Under the pieces are notes generated by a model. The model had not been told where the DNA came from. It did no database searches and was given only the letters and a program-made list of their open reading frames with translations. A DNA stretch of 63,903 bases from Clostridium drakei. GTDB taxonomy: Bacteria > Bacillota > Clostridia > Clostridiales > Clostridiaceae. Below, in pieces: positions 7,744 to 15,967 of this stretch (position 1 is its first letter; every line of letters begins with the position of its first letter). The translations under genes and the position numbers were made by a program. The stretch spans positions 1,561 to 65,463 of the forward strand of contig NZ_JIBU02000012.1 in NCBI RefSeq assembly GCF_000633595.2. The letters run 5' to 3'.

Positions 7744-8721
7744 ATGTGTAAATATCTTATTCATTATTTTTCAGGAACAGGAAATACTTATCATATGGTT
7801 AAGACAATAGAAAGCCAATTAATAAGTATGGGCCTTGAAGTGGATTTATTAAATATTGAAAGAGATAAGATTAGAAAATTAAGTGATTATGAATTTCACA
7901 TATTTTGTTTTCCTGTTTATGGTTTTGGAACCCCTTCAATTATGTTAAAATATATTTTAAAGCTTAAGGTTTCCAGTGAATGTAAGACGGCTATTTTGTG
8001 CACATCTGCTGGAGCTGAAGGACAATCCTTAAGTCATGTGAAATATATATTAGATAAAAGAGGATTTAGAGTATTTCTTACTGATATGGTTATTTATACT
8101 TATAATTTTACTCAAATTTTAAGTCCTCAAACTAAAGAAACAGAAGAAAAGGTGTTTAAAGCTGCAGAGATTAGAATAATGGAAATAACAAAAAGAATAA
8201 TTGATAATGAAGAAAGTTTTAAGAAACTAAACACTATAGAATTAGCAGTGAGCTGGGCTGTTTTTATTATGTTTATTAATTTAGGAAGAAGGATTTTGGG
8301 AAAAACATTTATAGCAGATGACACATGTATTGGCTGTGGAAGATGCGAAAAAGTTTGTCCAGCAAAAGTAATAAGTATGTATAATGGAAAACCTAAGTGG
8401 AGCAGCAATTGTGAAAGCTGTCAAAGATGCATAAACACATGTCCACAAAAATCAATTCAATTGTCTGTAATAAAGTTAAGTATGTTTCTAATTCTAGAAT
8501 TGGTACCAATCTTGATAATAATGGATATAAATAAATATATGTATCATTTATCTATATTAGTAAACATAATTTTATACTTTGGAATGTTTGTAGTAGGTAC
8601 TTTTATAGCAAATCTACTAATTTCTATAATGGAAAGGTCACGTATATTTAAAAAAATACTTAATATTAATTATACTAAAGGTTATAGAAGAAATACAGCA
8701 AAAGGGTTTAATATTAAGTAA
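7744..8721 (+). CDS. EFR1-type flavodoxin-ferredoxin fusion protein
   Basis: A 325-residue protein with an N-terminal flavodoxin-like domain (HYFSGTGNTYHMV, residues about 5-17) that should bind FMN. Two 4Fe-4S motifs follow, CIGCGRCEKVCPAK (about 197-210) and CESCQRCINTCPQ (about 224-236), and then two hydrophobic segments near the C-terminus (about 250-295) that would anchor it in the membrane. The architecture matches EFR1-family ferredoxins of anaerobic Firmicutes. ATG 7744 follows AAGGAGG at 7727-7733; an upstream in-frame start would overlap the TetR gene and lacks an RBS. It probably moves electrons between a reduced carrier and a partner such as the downstream QueG-like protein (inference). 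Confidence 0.85.
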   Translation: MCKYLIHYFSGTGNTYHMVKTIESQLISMGLEVDLLNIERDKIRKLSDYEFHIFCFPVYGFGTPSIMLKYILKLKVSSECKTAILCTSAGAEGQSLSHVKYILDKRGFRVFLTDMVIYTYNFTQILSPQTKETEEKVFKAAEIRIMEITKRIIDNEESFKKLNTIELAVSWAVFIMFINLGRRILGKTFIADDTCIGCGRCEKVCPAKVISMYNGKPKWSSNCESCQRCINTCPQKSIQLSVIKLSMFLILELVPILIIMDINKYMYHLSILVNIILYFGMFVVGTFIANLLISIMERSRIFKKILNINYTKGYRRNTAKGFNIK

Positions 8722-8763
8722 TATTTTAGTATAAATAATTTAAAAATATAAGGGGATGTTTTT

Positions 8764-9471
8764 ATGGTTGAAGAAAATATAAAAAAAATATTAAACAATT
8801 TTATGATTGACTATTATGGAGTTGCAGATATAAGTGAATATGAAAGTGAAATTGTTAAATATGGTGGAGAGTTTGTAGCTGGTTATCCAAGAGCTATTTC
8901 AATGGGAATTGTGTTTCCCTCTACTATTGTTGATCACTTAAATGAGTCTAATAATATTGTAAAAATAGAATATAATCATTGTTATGAAGTTATAAATAAC
9001 AGGTTGGATAATGTAGCTTCAATAATAAGCTCATATATAAATAAGGAAGGATACAGAGCACTTCCAATATCTGCAGCAGAAAGAGTAAATAGTGATTATA
9101 TAAACGCAGCATTTTCACATAAGCTTGCAGCAAGGTTAGCTGGACATGGATGGATAGGCAAAAATTGCCTGTTAATAACGCCTGATCATGGACCAAGGGT
9201 AAGATGGATAACTGTATTGACGGATGCACCTTTAAATGCTTCAGGAGAAAAAATGGAACAAAGATGTGGAAGCTGTATGGCTTGTGTAGAAATATGTCCC
9301 ACTAAGTCACTGTGTGGTATAAATTACAAAGAAGGCGAAGAACGAGAAGAGAGATTTGATGTAAAAAAATGTGATAGATATTTTAATGAAATGAAAAATA
9401 ATGAAGAAGTTCCTGTATGTGGTATGTGCTTGTATGTATGTCCCTATGGCAGAAAAAAGATTCATTCATAA
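8764..9471 (+). CDS. QueG-like double 4Fe-4S protein (epoxyqueuosine reductase-related)
   Basis: A 235-residue protein related to the C-terminal part of epoxyqueuosine reductase. It has AARLAGHGWIGKNCLLITPDHG (about residues 120-142), then CGSCMACVEICPT and a second cluster region ending VCGMCLYVCPYG. True QueG is longer (about 300-380 residues) and binds cobalamin; this short form lacks the C-terminal repeats and may be a separate redox enzyme. It begins 42 nt after the EFR1 gene with RBS AAGGGGATG. Co-location with a flavodoxin-ferredoxin suggests the two form an electron-transfer pair. Confidence 0.75.
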   Translation: MVEENIKKILNNFMIDYYGVADISEYESEIVKYGGEFVAGYPRAISMGIVFPSTIVDHLNESNNIVKIEYNHCYEVINNRLDNVASIISSYINKEGYRALPISAAERVNSDYINAAFSHKLAARLAGHGWIGKNCLLITPDHGPRVRWITVLTDAPLNASGEKMEQRCGSCMACVEICPTKSLCGINYKEGEEREERFDVKKCDRYFNEMKNNEEVPVCGMCLYVCPYGRKKIHS

Positions 9472-9916
9472 AATGTTAAAAAAATATACATAAACAATCA
9501 ACAAAAATTACACAAAGATGTAACAATTGAGATATATAATAATTATTATACTAGATGGACAAAACATAATAAAATTTAATATAATAAGTCCCCCTTATTA
9601 TAAATAAATTTTGTTTAAGTAAGCACTGGTGAATAACACTGGTGCTCATTTAATTTTAGCGTAAAAATTAATCAGTCACCATTTCTACTTTCTTAGTACA
9701 AGTATCATATTAATACTAAATTATTCAACATTATTTTTGTTATAATCAGGTAATTATTTTAGAAAAATGATATAATCGCAGATAAAGATGTGAAAATATT
9801 GTGAAAAATGAAGAATTTCTAAAAAAGTATAGTATTATATATATTAAATATCATTAAATAGAGGATAAGATATTATTTATAATACAAGAATACAAAAGTT
9901 ATGAGGAGTGATTAGC
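9472..9916. other. Intergenic region with one hairpin
   Basis: About 445 nt, very AT-rich, with no supported ORF. The hairpin at 9622-9646 (10-bp stem with two G-U pairs, 5-nt loop, T-rich tail) is probably the terminator of the upstream cluster. The promoter for larC must lie to the right, but no strong one was picked out. No known riboswitch was recognised. Confidence 0.5.
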
Positions 9917-10780
9917 ATGAAAATATTATATTATGATTGTTTTTGTGGAATAAGCGGCGATATGAATTTAGCAGCATTATTAGATTTAGGTGTTTCTAAA
10001 GAATATTTGATAGAGGAACTTTTAAAGCTTAATTTAGATTCAGAGTATGAAATAAAAATTAAGAAGGATGTAAAACTAGGAATAACGGGAACTAGGGTAG
10101 ATGTCATAATGAATTCACAATCAATTAATAAAGTAGAAGATTTACATGAACATAATGATGATCATCATGTTCATAATCATATTCATCAAAGTAGTGAACA
10201 CCATGCACATGAACATTGTAATCATGTGAATATTAGTGCTAATACTCACGACCATCATCACAGAAACTTAAAAGATATAGAGGACATAATAAATTCAAGT
10301 GATTTAAAAGATAATGTTAAGAAATTAAGCTTACATATGTTTATGAAGGTAGCAGAAGCAGAGGCTAAGGTTCATGGAAAAACTTTATACGAAGTGCATT
10401 TTCATGAAGTAGGAGCTATTGATTCTATTATAGATATAGTAGGAGCAGCTATTTGTTTAGATTATTTACAAGTTGATAAAATTATTGCATCTCCAGTTCA
10501 ATTAGGAGGCGGTTTTGTTAAATGTGCTCATGGTATTATACCAATACCAGCACCAGCAACTGTTGAAATACTAAAAGATATACCAATTAATATTGGAAGA
10601 GTTCCATTTGAAACAACTACACCTACAGGAGCAGCTATACTGGCAGCTAATGTTGAAGAGTTTACTGAAAAAATAGGTTTTTCAATAAAAAAAGTAGCAT
10701 ACGGAATTGGTCATAGAGATTTAGAAATTCCAAATGTTTTAAGAGTTTATTTGGGAGAAAAGGAGAGCTTTCAAAAATAG
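9917..10780 (+). CDS. Nickel-pincer cofactor protein LarC, N-terminal (LarC1) form
   Basis: A 287-residue LarC-family protein starting MKILYYDCFCGISGDMNLAAL, with a histidine-rich stretch (about residues 76-114, many His with Asp/Glu) expected to bind nickel. The conserved EVHFHEVGAIDSIIDIVGA and TTTPTGAAIL segments follow. LarC inserts nickel into the LarA cofactor using CTP. Complete LarC is about 400 residues; here a stop follows NVLRVYLGEKESFQK, where the C-terminal CTP-binding LarC2 part should begin, and only 49 nt separate it from larE. No LarC2 coding was seen in that gap. The ATG at 9917 follows GAGGAG at 9903-9908. It forms a pair with larE; larA and larB are not in the window. Confidence 0.8.
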   Translation: MKILYYDCFCGISGDMNLAALLDLGVSKEYLIEELLKLNLDSEYEIKIKKDVKLGITGTRVDVIMNSQSINKVEDLHEHNDDHHVHNHIHQSSEHHAHEHCNHVNISANTHDHHHRNLKDIEDIINSSDLKDNVKKLSLHMFMKVAEAEAKVHGKTLYEVHFHEVGAIDSIIDIVGAAICLDYLQVDKIIASPVQLGGGFVKCAHGIIPIPAPATVEILKDIPINIGRVPFETTTPTGAAILAANVEEFTEKIGFSIKKVAYGIGHRDLEIPNVLRVYLGEKESFQK

Positions 10781-10829
10781 ATATGTTAGCTTCCTTTATA
10801 AAAATGAAATGAAAGGTGAGAAAGCATAC

Positions 10830-11633
10830 ATGATAAATAATGATAAGTATAAAGAACTAATAAAATATCTTAAAGGGCTAGGAAAAGTAGTTTTAGCATT
10901 TTCAGGTGGGGTGGATAGCACATTTTTGCTTAAAGTATCTAAAGAAGCATTAGGTGACAATGTAAAAGCAGTGACAATTTTATCTCCATATATTCCAAAA
11001 TGGGAAATAGAAGAAGCAAAGGAACTGGTTAAAGAATTAGGTGTTAAGCATGAGATTATAGAAGCTCCAATCATTGATTCTATTAGATATAATCCAGAAG
11101 ATAGATGCTATCTTTGTAAAACAGCAGTATTTAGTATGATATTAAATGCAGCTAAAGAACAAGGATATGATTATGTAATTGATGGAACAAATTTTGATGA
11201 TATAAGTGATTATAGACCAGGTCTTAGAGCATTAAAGGAATTAGAAGTAAAAAGTCCACTTTTAGAATGTAAATTGACCAAAGCAGAAATAAGAGCTTTT
11301 TCTAAAGAATTAAAGCTTAACACTTGGGATAAGCCTCCATATGCATGTCTTTTAACAAGAATACCTTATGGTAATGAATTAAAAGAAGAAGATTTTGTAA
11401 AAATTGAAAATGCAGAAAAGTATATGATGAGCATAGGATTTAGAGCTATTAGAGTGAGATGTCACGGAGATTTAGCAAGAATTGAAGTAAGTAGAAATGA
11501 TAGAAGTAAATTATTTGATGAAGAACTTTTAGATACTATTGCAAATAAAATAAAAGAATTTGGATTTAAATATGTAACATTGGATTTGCAAGGTTATAGA
11601 GTAGGAAGCTTTAATGAAACTATTGGAAAATAA
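10830..11633 (+). CDS. LarE, ATP-dependent sulfur-transfer enzyme
   Basis: A 267-residue PP-loop ATPase with SGGVDSTFLLKVSKEAL at about residues 26-42, which adenylates the pyridinium dicarboxylate precursor of the nickel-pincer cofactor before sulfur insertion. RCYLCKTAVF (about 91-100) and PPYACLLTRIPYG (about 168-180) hold the conserved cysteines; the one in ACLL corresponds to the sacrificial or cluster-bound sulfur-donor position of the family. RBS AAAGGTGAG at 10812-10820 supports ATG 10830. It is paired with larC; transcription likely stops at the hairpin at 11661. The family is clear; which sulfur-donor mechanism applies is not decided here. Confidence 0.87.
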   Translation: MINNDKYKELIKYLKGLGKVVLAFSGGVDSTFLLKVSKEALGDNVKAVTILSPYIPKWEIEEAKELVKELGVKHEIIEAPIIDSIRYNPEDRCYLCKTAVFSMILNAAKEQGYDYVIDGTNFDDISDYRPGLRALKELEVKSPLLECKLTKAEIRAFSKELKLNTWDKPPYACLLTRIPYGNELKEEDFVKIENAEKYMMSIGFRAIRVRCHGDLARIEVSRNDRSKLFDEELLDTIANKIKEFGFKYVTLDLQGYRVGSFNETIGK

Positions 11634-11660
11634 ACTTGTAGTAAAATAGTAAATTTCAAA

Positions 11661-11693
11661 AATGGGCAATTAAATGTAATTTAGTTGTCCATT
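11661..11693 (+). terminator. Terminator of the lar pair
   Basis: A 15-bp stem (11661-11675 with 11679-11693, two G-U pairs) with a 3-nt loop is followed by CTTTTGTTGTTTT. Confidence 0.8.
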
Positions 11694-11840
11694 CTTTTGT
11701 TGTTTTAAGGGTTAACTATTGTATATTAGGCAGGTAGGTTATTAAAGTTAGTTGATTTAAAAAAGAGGTGTACTATTTAGTAAATGTGTATTATACTTAT
11801 ATTTATACATAAAATTGCATAAATAAGGGGGCTAACTTTA

Positions 11841-12779
11841 GTGAAAACACAAAAAATTAAATCAAATTTATTACTTTTACTTACAGCTTGCATATGGGGG
11901 TTTGCATTTGTTGCTCAAAGAGTTGGAGGAAAATATATAGGAGCTTTTACTTTTAATGGTATAAGATTTGCACTTGGAAGTATATCTTTAATTCCACTTA
12001 TTCTTTTTTATAATAATCAGGGTGAGAAACATGAACATGCTAAGGAGTTTAAAAATGCATTTTTACCAGGAATTGCTGCAGGAATTTTTATATTTTTAGG
12101 ATCATCATTTCAACAAATTGGAATAATGCATACTACAGCAGGAAAAGCTGCTTTTATAACTGGTTTATATATTGTGGTTGTACCTATTTTTGGTATATTT
12201 TTAAAACAATATATTAGTATTAATACCTGGATTGGTGCTTTAATTGCTGTTGTGGGATTATATTTTTTATGTATAACAGATGAATTTTCAATAGCGTATG
12301 GTGATTTTCTAGAGCTTATATGTGCTTTTTTCTTTGCAGTTCAGATACTTTTGATAGATAATTTTGCTAAAAAAGTTGATAACTTAAAATTAGCATTCCT
12401 TCAATTTGCTACATGTTCAATACTTAGTTTAATATGTGCTTTATTTGTAGAAAAAATAGCTATAAGTTCAATTATTATGGCCATTGTACCTATTTTATAT
12501 GGAGGTATTCTTTCATCTGGGGTTGCATATACGCTTCAAATTGTAGCTCAAAAAAATGCTGAACCATCCGAGGCGGCTATTATAATGAGTATGGAATCAG
12601 TATTTGGAAGTATAGGTGGTTTTCTAATTTTAAATGAAAACCTTGGAACCAGAGGAATCTTGGGATGTGTGCTTATGTTTACAGGTATGCTTTTAGCGCA
12701 AGTTCATATTGGGAAAATTAGCAATTTTATTTCTAATTTTACAAACAAAAAGTTTAAAAATAAAAATAGTATGTCATAA
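11841..12779 (+). CDS. EamA/DMT superfamily transporter
   Basis: A 312-residue integral membrane protein with about ten predicted transmembrane segments arranged as two EamA repeats. The pattern LLLTACIWGFAFVAQR at the N-terminus and EPSEAAIIMSMESVFGSIGG in the second repeat are typical of drug/metabolite transporters of the RhaT/YdcZ-like group. GTG start at 11841 after AAGGGGG at 11825-11831. The C-terminus is Lys/Asn-rich and cytoplasmic. Monocistronic, ending at the strong hairpin at 12790. Substrate is unknown; amino acid or metabolite export is usual for the family. Confidence 0.85.
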   Translation: MKTQKIKSNLLLLLTACIWGFAFVAQRVGGKYIGAFTFNGIRFALGSISLIPLILFYNNQGEKHEHAKEFKNAFLPGIAAGIFIFLGSSFQQIGIMHTTAGKAAFITGLYIVVVPIFGIFLKQYISINTWIGALIAVVGLYFLCITDEFSIAYGDFLELICAFFFAVQILLIDNFAKKVDNLKLAFLQFATCSILSLICALFVEKIAISSIIMAIVPILYGGILSSGVAYTLQIVAQKNAEPSEAAIIMSMESVFGSIGGFLILNENLGTRGILGCVLMFTGMLLAQVHIGKISNFISNFTNKKFKNKNSMS

Positions 12780-12789
12780 GTTCATATGA

Positions 12790-12838
12790 AAATATCCTAT
12801 AGAGTGGGTTTTCTATTTACATACTCTATAGGATATTT
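12790..12838 (+). terminator. Terminator after the DMT transporter gene
   Basis: A perfect 16-bp stem (12790-12805 with 12823-12838) is followed by TTGTTTATTTT. Confidence 0.88.
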
Positions 12839-13006
12839 TTGTTTATTTTAGAATATATTCGATAAAATTAATAAATTTCATAAATATCTATTGTAATTTT
12901 AATAATTTGGAAGTTATATATCTAACTTTATAACTAATACTAAAATATAAAGAATGCTTTATAAGTTTAAGTAAAAACTTTAATATTCATAGGAGGACAA
13001 AATAAC

Positions 13007-13525
13007 ATGACACATAATAAGTCTAGTCATTATTGGAAAAATAAATTAATTCATTTTATTTTTTTTGGAAGCATTTATCTAAATGTAGAAATAATAACAA
13101 GAGCTTTTGATGGGTCATTAGTAGGTTATAATGGAATATCAAAATGGAGTTTGTGTGGATGGACTTCCTTGTGGATGTCTTTAGTAGGAGGGTTTTGTGC
13201 AGTAATTGTAGGTTCTTTAAATGATAAACCTAGATATTATAATTTAAAAATGTGGCAGCAGGTAATTATTGGAGGTTCATTGATAACTGCAGTTGAACTT
13301 CTTACAGGAATATTTTTTAATTTATATTTACATTTAAATCTATGGGATTATTCATCAAATAAGTTTAATTTTCTGGGACAACTGTGTTTACATAATTGTA
13401 TAGCATGGTATCTATTAAGTGTAGTAATCATATGGCTTGATGATGCGTTGTCACATTATTACTATGATGATGAAAAGCCAGGTAGTTTATTTAGCTATTT
13501 TGTAAGATTATTCAAGTTACAATAA
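13007..13525 (+). CDS. CmpB-like putative membrane protein (PF06541 type)
   Basis: A 172-residue protein with about four transmembrane segments and the ITAVELLTGIFFNLYLHLNLWDYS ... NFLGQLCL pattern found in the family named putative ABC-transporter type IV / CmpB. Family function is not settled. RBS AGGAGG precedes the ATG. It stands alone between a terminator and the guanine riboswitch promoter. The assignment rests on the WDYS/FNFLGQ signature and topology. Confidence 0.65.
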   Translation: MTHNKSSHYWKNKLIHFIFFGSIYLNVEIITRAFDGSLVGYNGISKWSLCGWTSLWMSLVGGFCAVIVGSLNDKPRYYNLKMWQQVIIGGSLITAVELLTGIFFNLYLHLNLWDYSSNKFNFLGQLCLHNCIAWYLLSVVIIWLDDALSHYYYDDEKPGSLFSYFVRLFKLQ

Positions 13526-13546
13526 ATAATTAAGGTACTTTTCCAT

Positions 13547-13574
13547 TTGATTTATGGACAAAATGTGATATAAT
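13547..13574 (+). promoter_or_regulatory. Promoter of the xpt riboswitch transcript
   Basis: TTGATT (13547-13552) and TATAAT (13569-13574) are separated by 16 nt, just before the guanine aptamer. Confidence 0.7.
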
Positions 13575-13592
13575 GTGATGTATCATGCAAGA

Positions 13593-13737
13593 AACTCGTA
13601 TATATTCGGAAATATGGTCCGAAGGTTTCTACCTGCTACCGTTAATTAGCAGACTACGAGGTATTGATTTTAGTTTTTAGGTATAATTATATCTATTTAT
13701 CTGAAATAAAACACCTCAATGCAAATTGAGGTGTTTT
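13593..13737 (+). promoter_or_regulatory. Guanine (purine) riboswitch with terminator
   Basis: The aptamer has P1 (CTCGTA 13595-13600 with TACGAG 13655-13660), P2 (13605-13610 with 13618-13623), P3 (13633-13638 with 13647-13652) and the conserved junction GGTTTCTACC. The base before the P1 3' strand (13654) is C, the guanine-specifying residue; adenine sensors have U there. A terminator (13708-13720 with 13725-13737, then T6) follows. GAGGT at 13658-13662 can pair with ACCTC at 13712-13716 as an antiterminator, so guanine binding should switch xpt off. Confidence 0.93.
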
Positions 13738-13870
13738 TTGTAATGCTGAAAATTATAGTTTGCTAGGTTATATGTATGATAAATATTTTTTAAAGTACAG
13801 ACAAAAACGTATGGGAAAATTAATCTCTAAGTCTGCAAGGTTAAACAAAAATGTATGAGGTGATAATATA

Positions 13871-14443
13871 GTGGAAATATTGTGCAAAAGAATTTTAGAA
13901 GAAGGACGTGCGTTGTCCTCAACTGTGTTAAAGGTAGATTCTTTTTTGAATCATCAAGTAGATCCAAAGTTAATGTATGAAATAGGAACTGATTTTAAAA
14001 ACTATTTTAAAGACCGAGGCATTACTAAAATATTTACTATTGAAAGTTCAGGAATAGCTCCAACAGTTATGACAGCAATGCAAATGGATTTACCAATGAT
14101 AATATTAAAGAAACAAAGAGGAAAAAATTTAGATGGAGATGTTTATCAAACTACTGTGCATTCTTTTACTAAAGGCAGCGATTATGAATTAACATTATCT
14201 AAAAAATATATTACAAAGGAAGATAATATATTAATTATTGATGACTTTCTAGCCAATGGAGAAGCAGCACTTGGAGCAGCTCATTTAATTGAGGAAGCAG
14301 GAGCAAAAGTTGAAGGAATAGGAATTGTAATTGAAAAATCTTTTCAACCTGGACATGATATGATAATGAGTAAAGGATATGATTTGTTTTCATTAGCTCG
14401 TATTTCTAAGTTAGAGGAAGGTTTAATTGAATTTGTAAGATAA
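13871..14443 (+). CDS. Xanthine phosphoribosyltransferase
   Basis: A 190-residue type I phosphoribosyltransferase, the usual length of Xpt. The PRPP-binding motif is [13 protein letters not shown] (about residues 121-133) and [21 protein letters not shown] is the family's substrate-side region. It converts xanthine (or guanine) plus PRPP to XMP (or GMP) in purine salvage. GTG start at 13871 with GAGGTGAT about 7 nt upstream. Its leader is a guanine riboswitch, matching the known xpt regulation in Firmicutes. No permease gene follows; the transcript likely ends at 14489-14510. Confidence 0.93.
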   Translation: MEILCKRILEEGRALSSTVLKVDSFLNHQVDPKLMYEIGTDFKNYFKDRGITKIFTIESSGIAPTVMTAMQMDLPMIILKKQRGKNLDGDVYQTTVHSFTKGSDYELTLSKKYITKEDNILIIDDFLANGEAALGAAHLIEEAGAKVEGIGIVIEKSFQPGHDMIMSKGYDLFSLARISKLEEGLIEFVR

Positions 14444-14488
14444 TTAATAATTAATATAGGATTGAAAACATAAATTATTAAAAAGTGG

Positions 14489-14822
14489 ACATAGGTAGAA
14501 ATGCCTATGTTTATTTTTGTAAAAAAATAATGTTATACAATAAGTAAGAAAAAAGTAAATATTCTAAAAAAACATACTATTTATGTAGAATTATATTTAA
14601 TTGTATGTTAAATTAGTATTATATTACAGTAGTTTATATATTAAATAAAAATACAAACTTATTTTGGAATAATTATCAAATGTTTGCGGAAAGGCGGTGA
14701 AAACTGGTTTAGGCATATAATTAGAAAATGTAATATTGGGATAACTAAATATTATTATATGCTTTAGTTAGTAAAATTTTATTTTATATAAAGTGTTGTT
14801 AACTTGTTAACCAGATAAATGT
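14489..14822 (+). other. xpt terminator and gene-free leader of the dapB-like gene
   Basis: A hairpin (ACATAGG 14489-14495 with CCTATGT 14504-14510) followed by TTATTTTTG terminates xpt. The rest has no supported gene. Near the end there is a doubled GTTAAC (about 14797-14812), an operator-like repeat. No Shine-Dalgarno sequence is visible before the ATG at 14823. Confidence 0.55.
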
Positions 14823-15620
14823 ATGAATATAATTGTAACAGGACCAAAGGGTAAAATGGGAAAACTTATTATAAAAATAGCTAATGAAATGAATGAGCTT
14901 AATATTGTAGGAGCGTTAGCACCAAAAGGAAGAGATTATATTGGAAAGGATGTCGGGGTTGTTTCTGCCATAGGGATTGAAGTAGGAGCAGTTGTGGTAG
15001 ATAATCTTGAAAGTATCATAAATAAAACTGATGTGATAATTGATTATACTACACCAGAATGTTCTATGAGTATAATGGAAAAAGCACTTGAATATAAAAA
15101 AGCAGTGGTTTGCGGTACTACTGGATTTTCTAAAGAACAATATAATAGAATTGTAGAAATTTCAAAGAGCATTCCCGTGGTTTTTGCAGCCAATACATCT
15201 ATGGTTGTAAATCTTATGTATAAGCTTTTAAAAATTTCAACAGAAACTATAGGTAACATGTCTGATATAGAAATAGTAGAAATGCACGATAGGTATAAAA
15301 AAGATGCTCCTAGTGGAACTTCTAAAGAAATGGGAGAAATTATAGCAGAAGCACTAGGTAAAAATTTAAGTGATATAGCTGTATTTGGAAGAGAAGGAGA
15401 AGGTGCTAGAAAAGAAGGCACGATAGGTTATCATTCTTTAAGAGCAGGAGATATATCCAGTAGTCATACAGTCATGTTTGGACTAATGGGAGAAAGATTG
15501 GAAATTACTCATCATGCGCATAATTGGGAGTGCTTCGCCAATGGTGCCTGTAAGGCTGCGTTATTTTTAAAAGAAAAGGCACCAGGGTTTTATACAGTTA
15601 AAGATGTATTAGGGTTATAG
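14823..15620 (+). CDS. DapB-like dihydrodipicolinate reductase paralogue
   Basis: A 265-residue DapB-family reductase with N-terminal NAD(P)-binding GPKGKMGK and the substrate motif MHDRYKKDAPSGTS. Relative to canonical HHxxKxDAPSGT, the first His and the Lys are kept while the second His is Asp. It is the second DapB in the window (the other, at 51502, has HHNKKVDAPSGTA and sits in the lysine operon). Monocistronic, with no recognisable RBS and no lysine riboswitch, so it escapes lysine control. It could supply extra tetrahydrodipicolinate for peptidoglycan or spore dipicolinate metabolism, or use another substrate. Ends at the terminator at 15647. Confidence 0.78.
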   Translation: MNIIVTGPKGKMGKLIIKIANEMNELNIVGALAPKGRDYIGKDVGVVSAIGIEVGAVVVDNLESIINKTDVIIDYTTPECSMSIMEKALEYKKAVVCGTTGFSKEQYNRIVEISKSIPVVFAANTSMVVNLMYKLLKISTETIGNMSDIEIVEMHDRYKKDAPSGTSKEMGEIIAEALGKNLSDIAVFGREGEGARKEGTIGYHSLRAGDISSSHTVMFGLMGERLEITHHAHNWECFANGACKAALFLKEKAPGFYTVKDVLGL

Positions 15621-15646
15621 TGATTTTTATGAAGTTCAAAAATAAT

Positions 15647-15678
15647 GGGATTAGTATTTAATATAAAATACTAATCCC
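15647..15678 (+). terminator. Terminator of the stand-alone dapB-like gene
   Basis: A perfect 13-bp stem (15647-15659 with 15666-15678), a 6-nt loop and TATTTTTAT. The stretch from there to 15960 is AT-rich and holds no further gene I can support. Confidence 0.85.
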
Positions 15679-15967
15679 TATTTTTATAAATACATAAAAT
15701 GAATTGAGAAATATCTAAGTTTACAAATATGAGTTTAAGAAGGTTTTATTTACATAAAATTTCCTTATTTGCAAACAATATTATAGAAGTATATTTGGCA
15801 TTACTTAATAAATAAAATTTTGTAAAATAAATAATTAAATAAGGTGTATATTGCTTATAACCTTATTTTAAATATGTACGATACAAAATCAATGTGATAA
15901 AATAAAGTTAAATTAAATGATGAATTCATTATTTCATAGCAAATACATTATAAAAAGGAGCAGTTCA

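Noticed and set aside
10781-10829. A LarC2 continuation or frameshift extension after larC
   Set aside because: The 49-nt gap encodes no LarC2-like residues in any frame.
14698-14721. Tiny ORF with a GTG start and an SD-like GGAAAGGCG upstream of the dapB-like gene
   Set aside because: Only seven codons, with no supporting evidence; noted as possible but not annotated.
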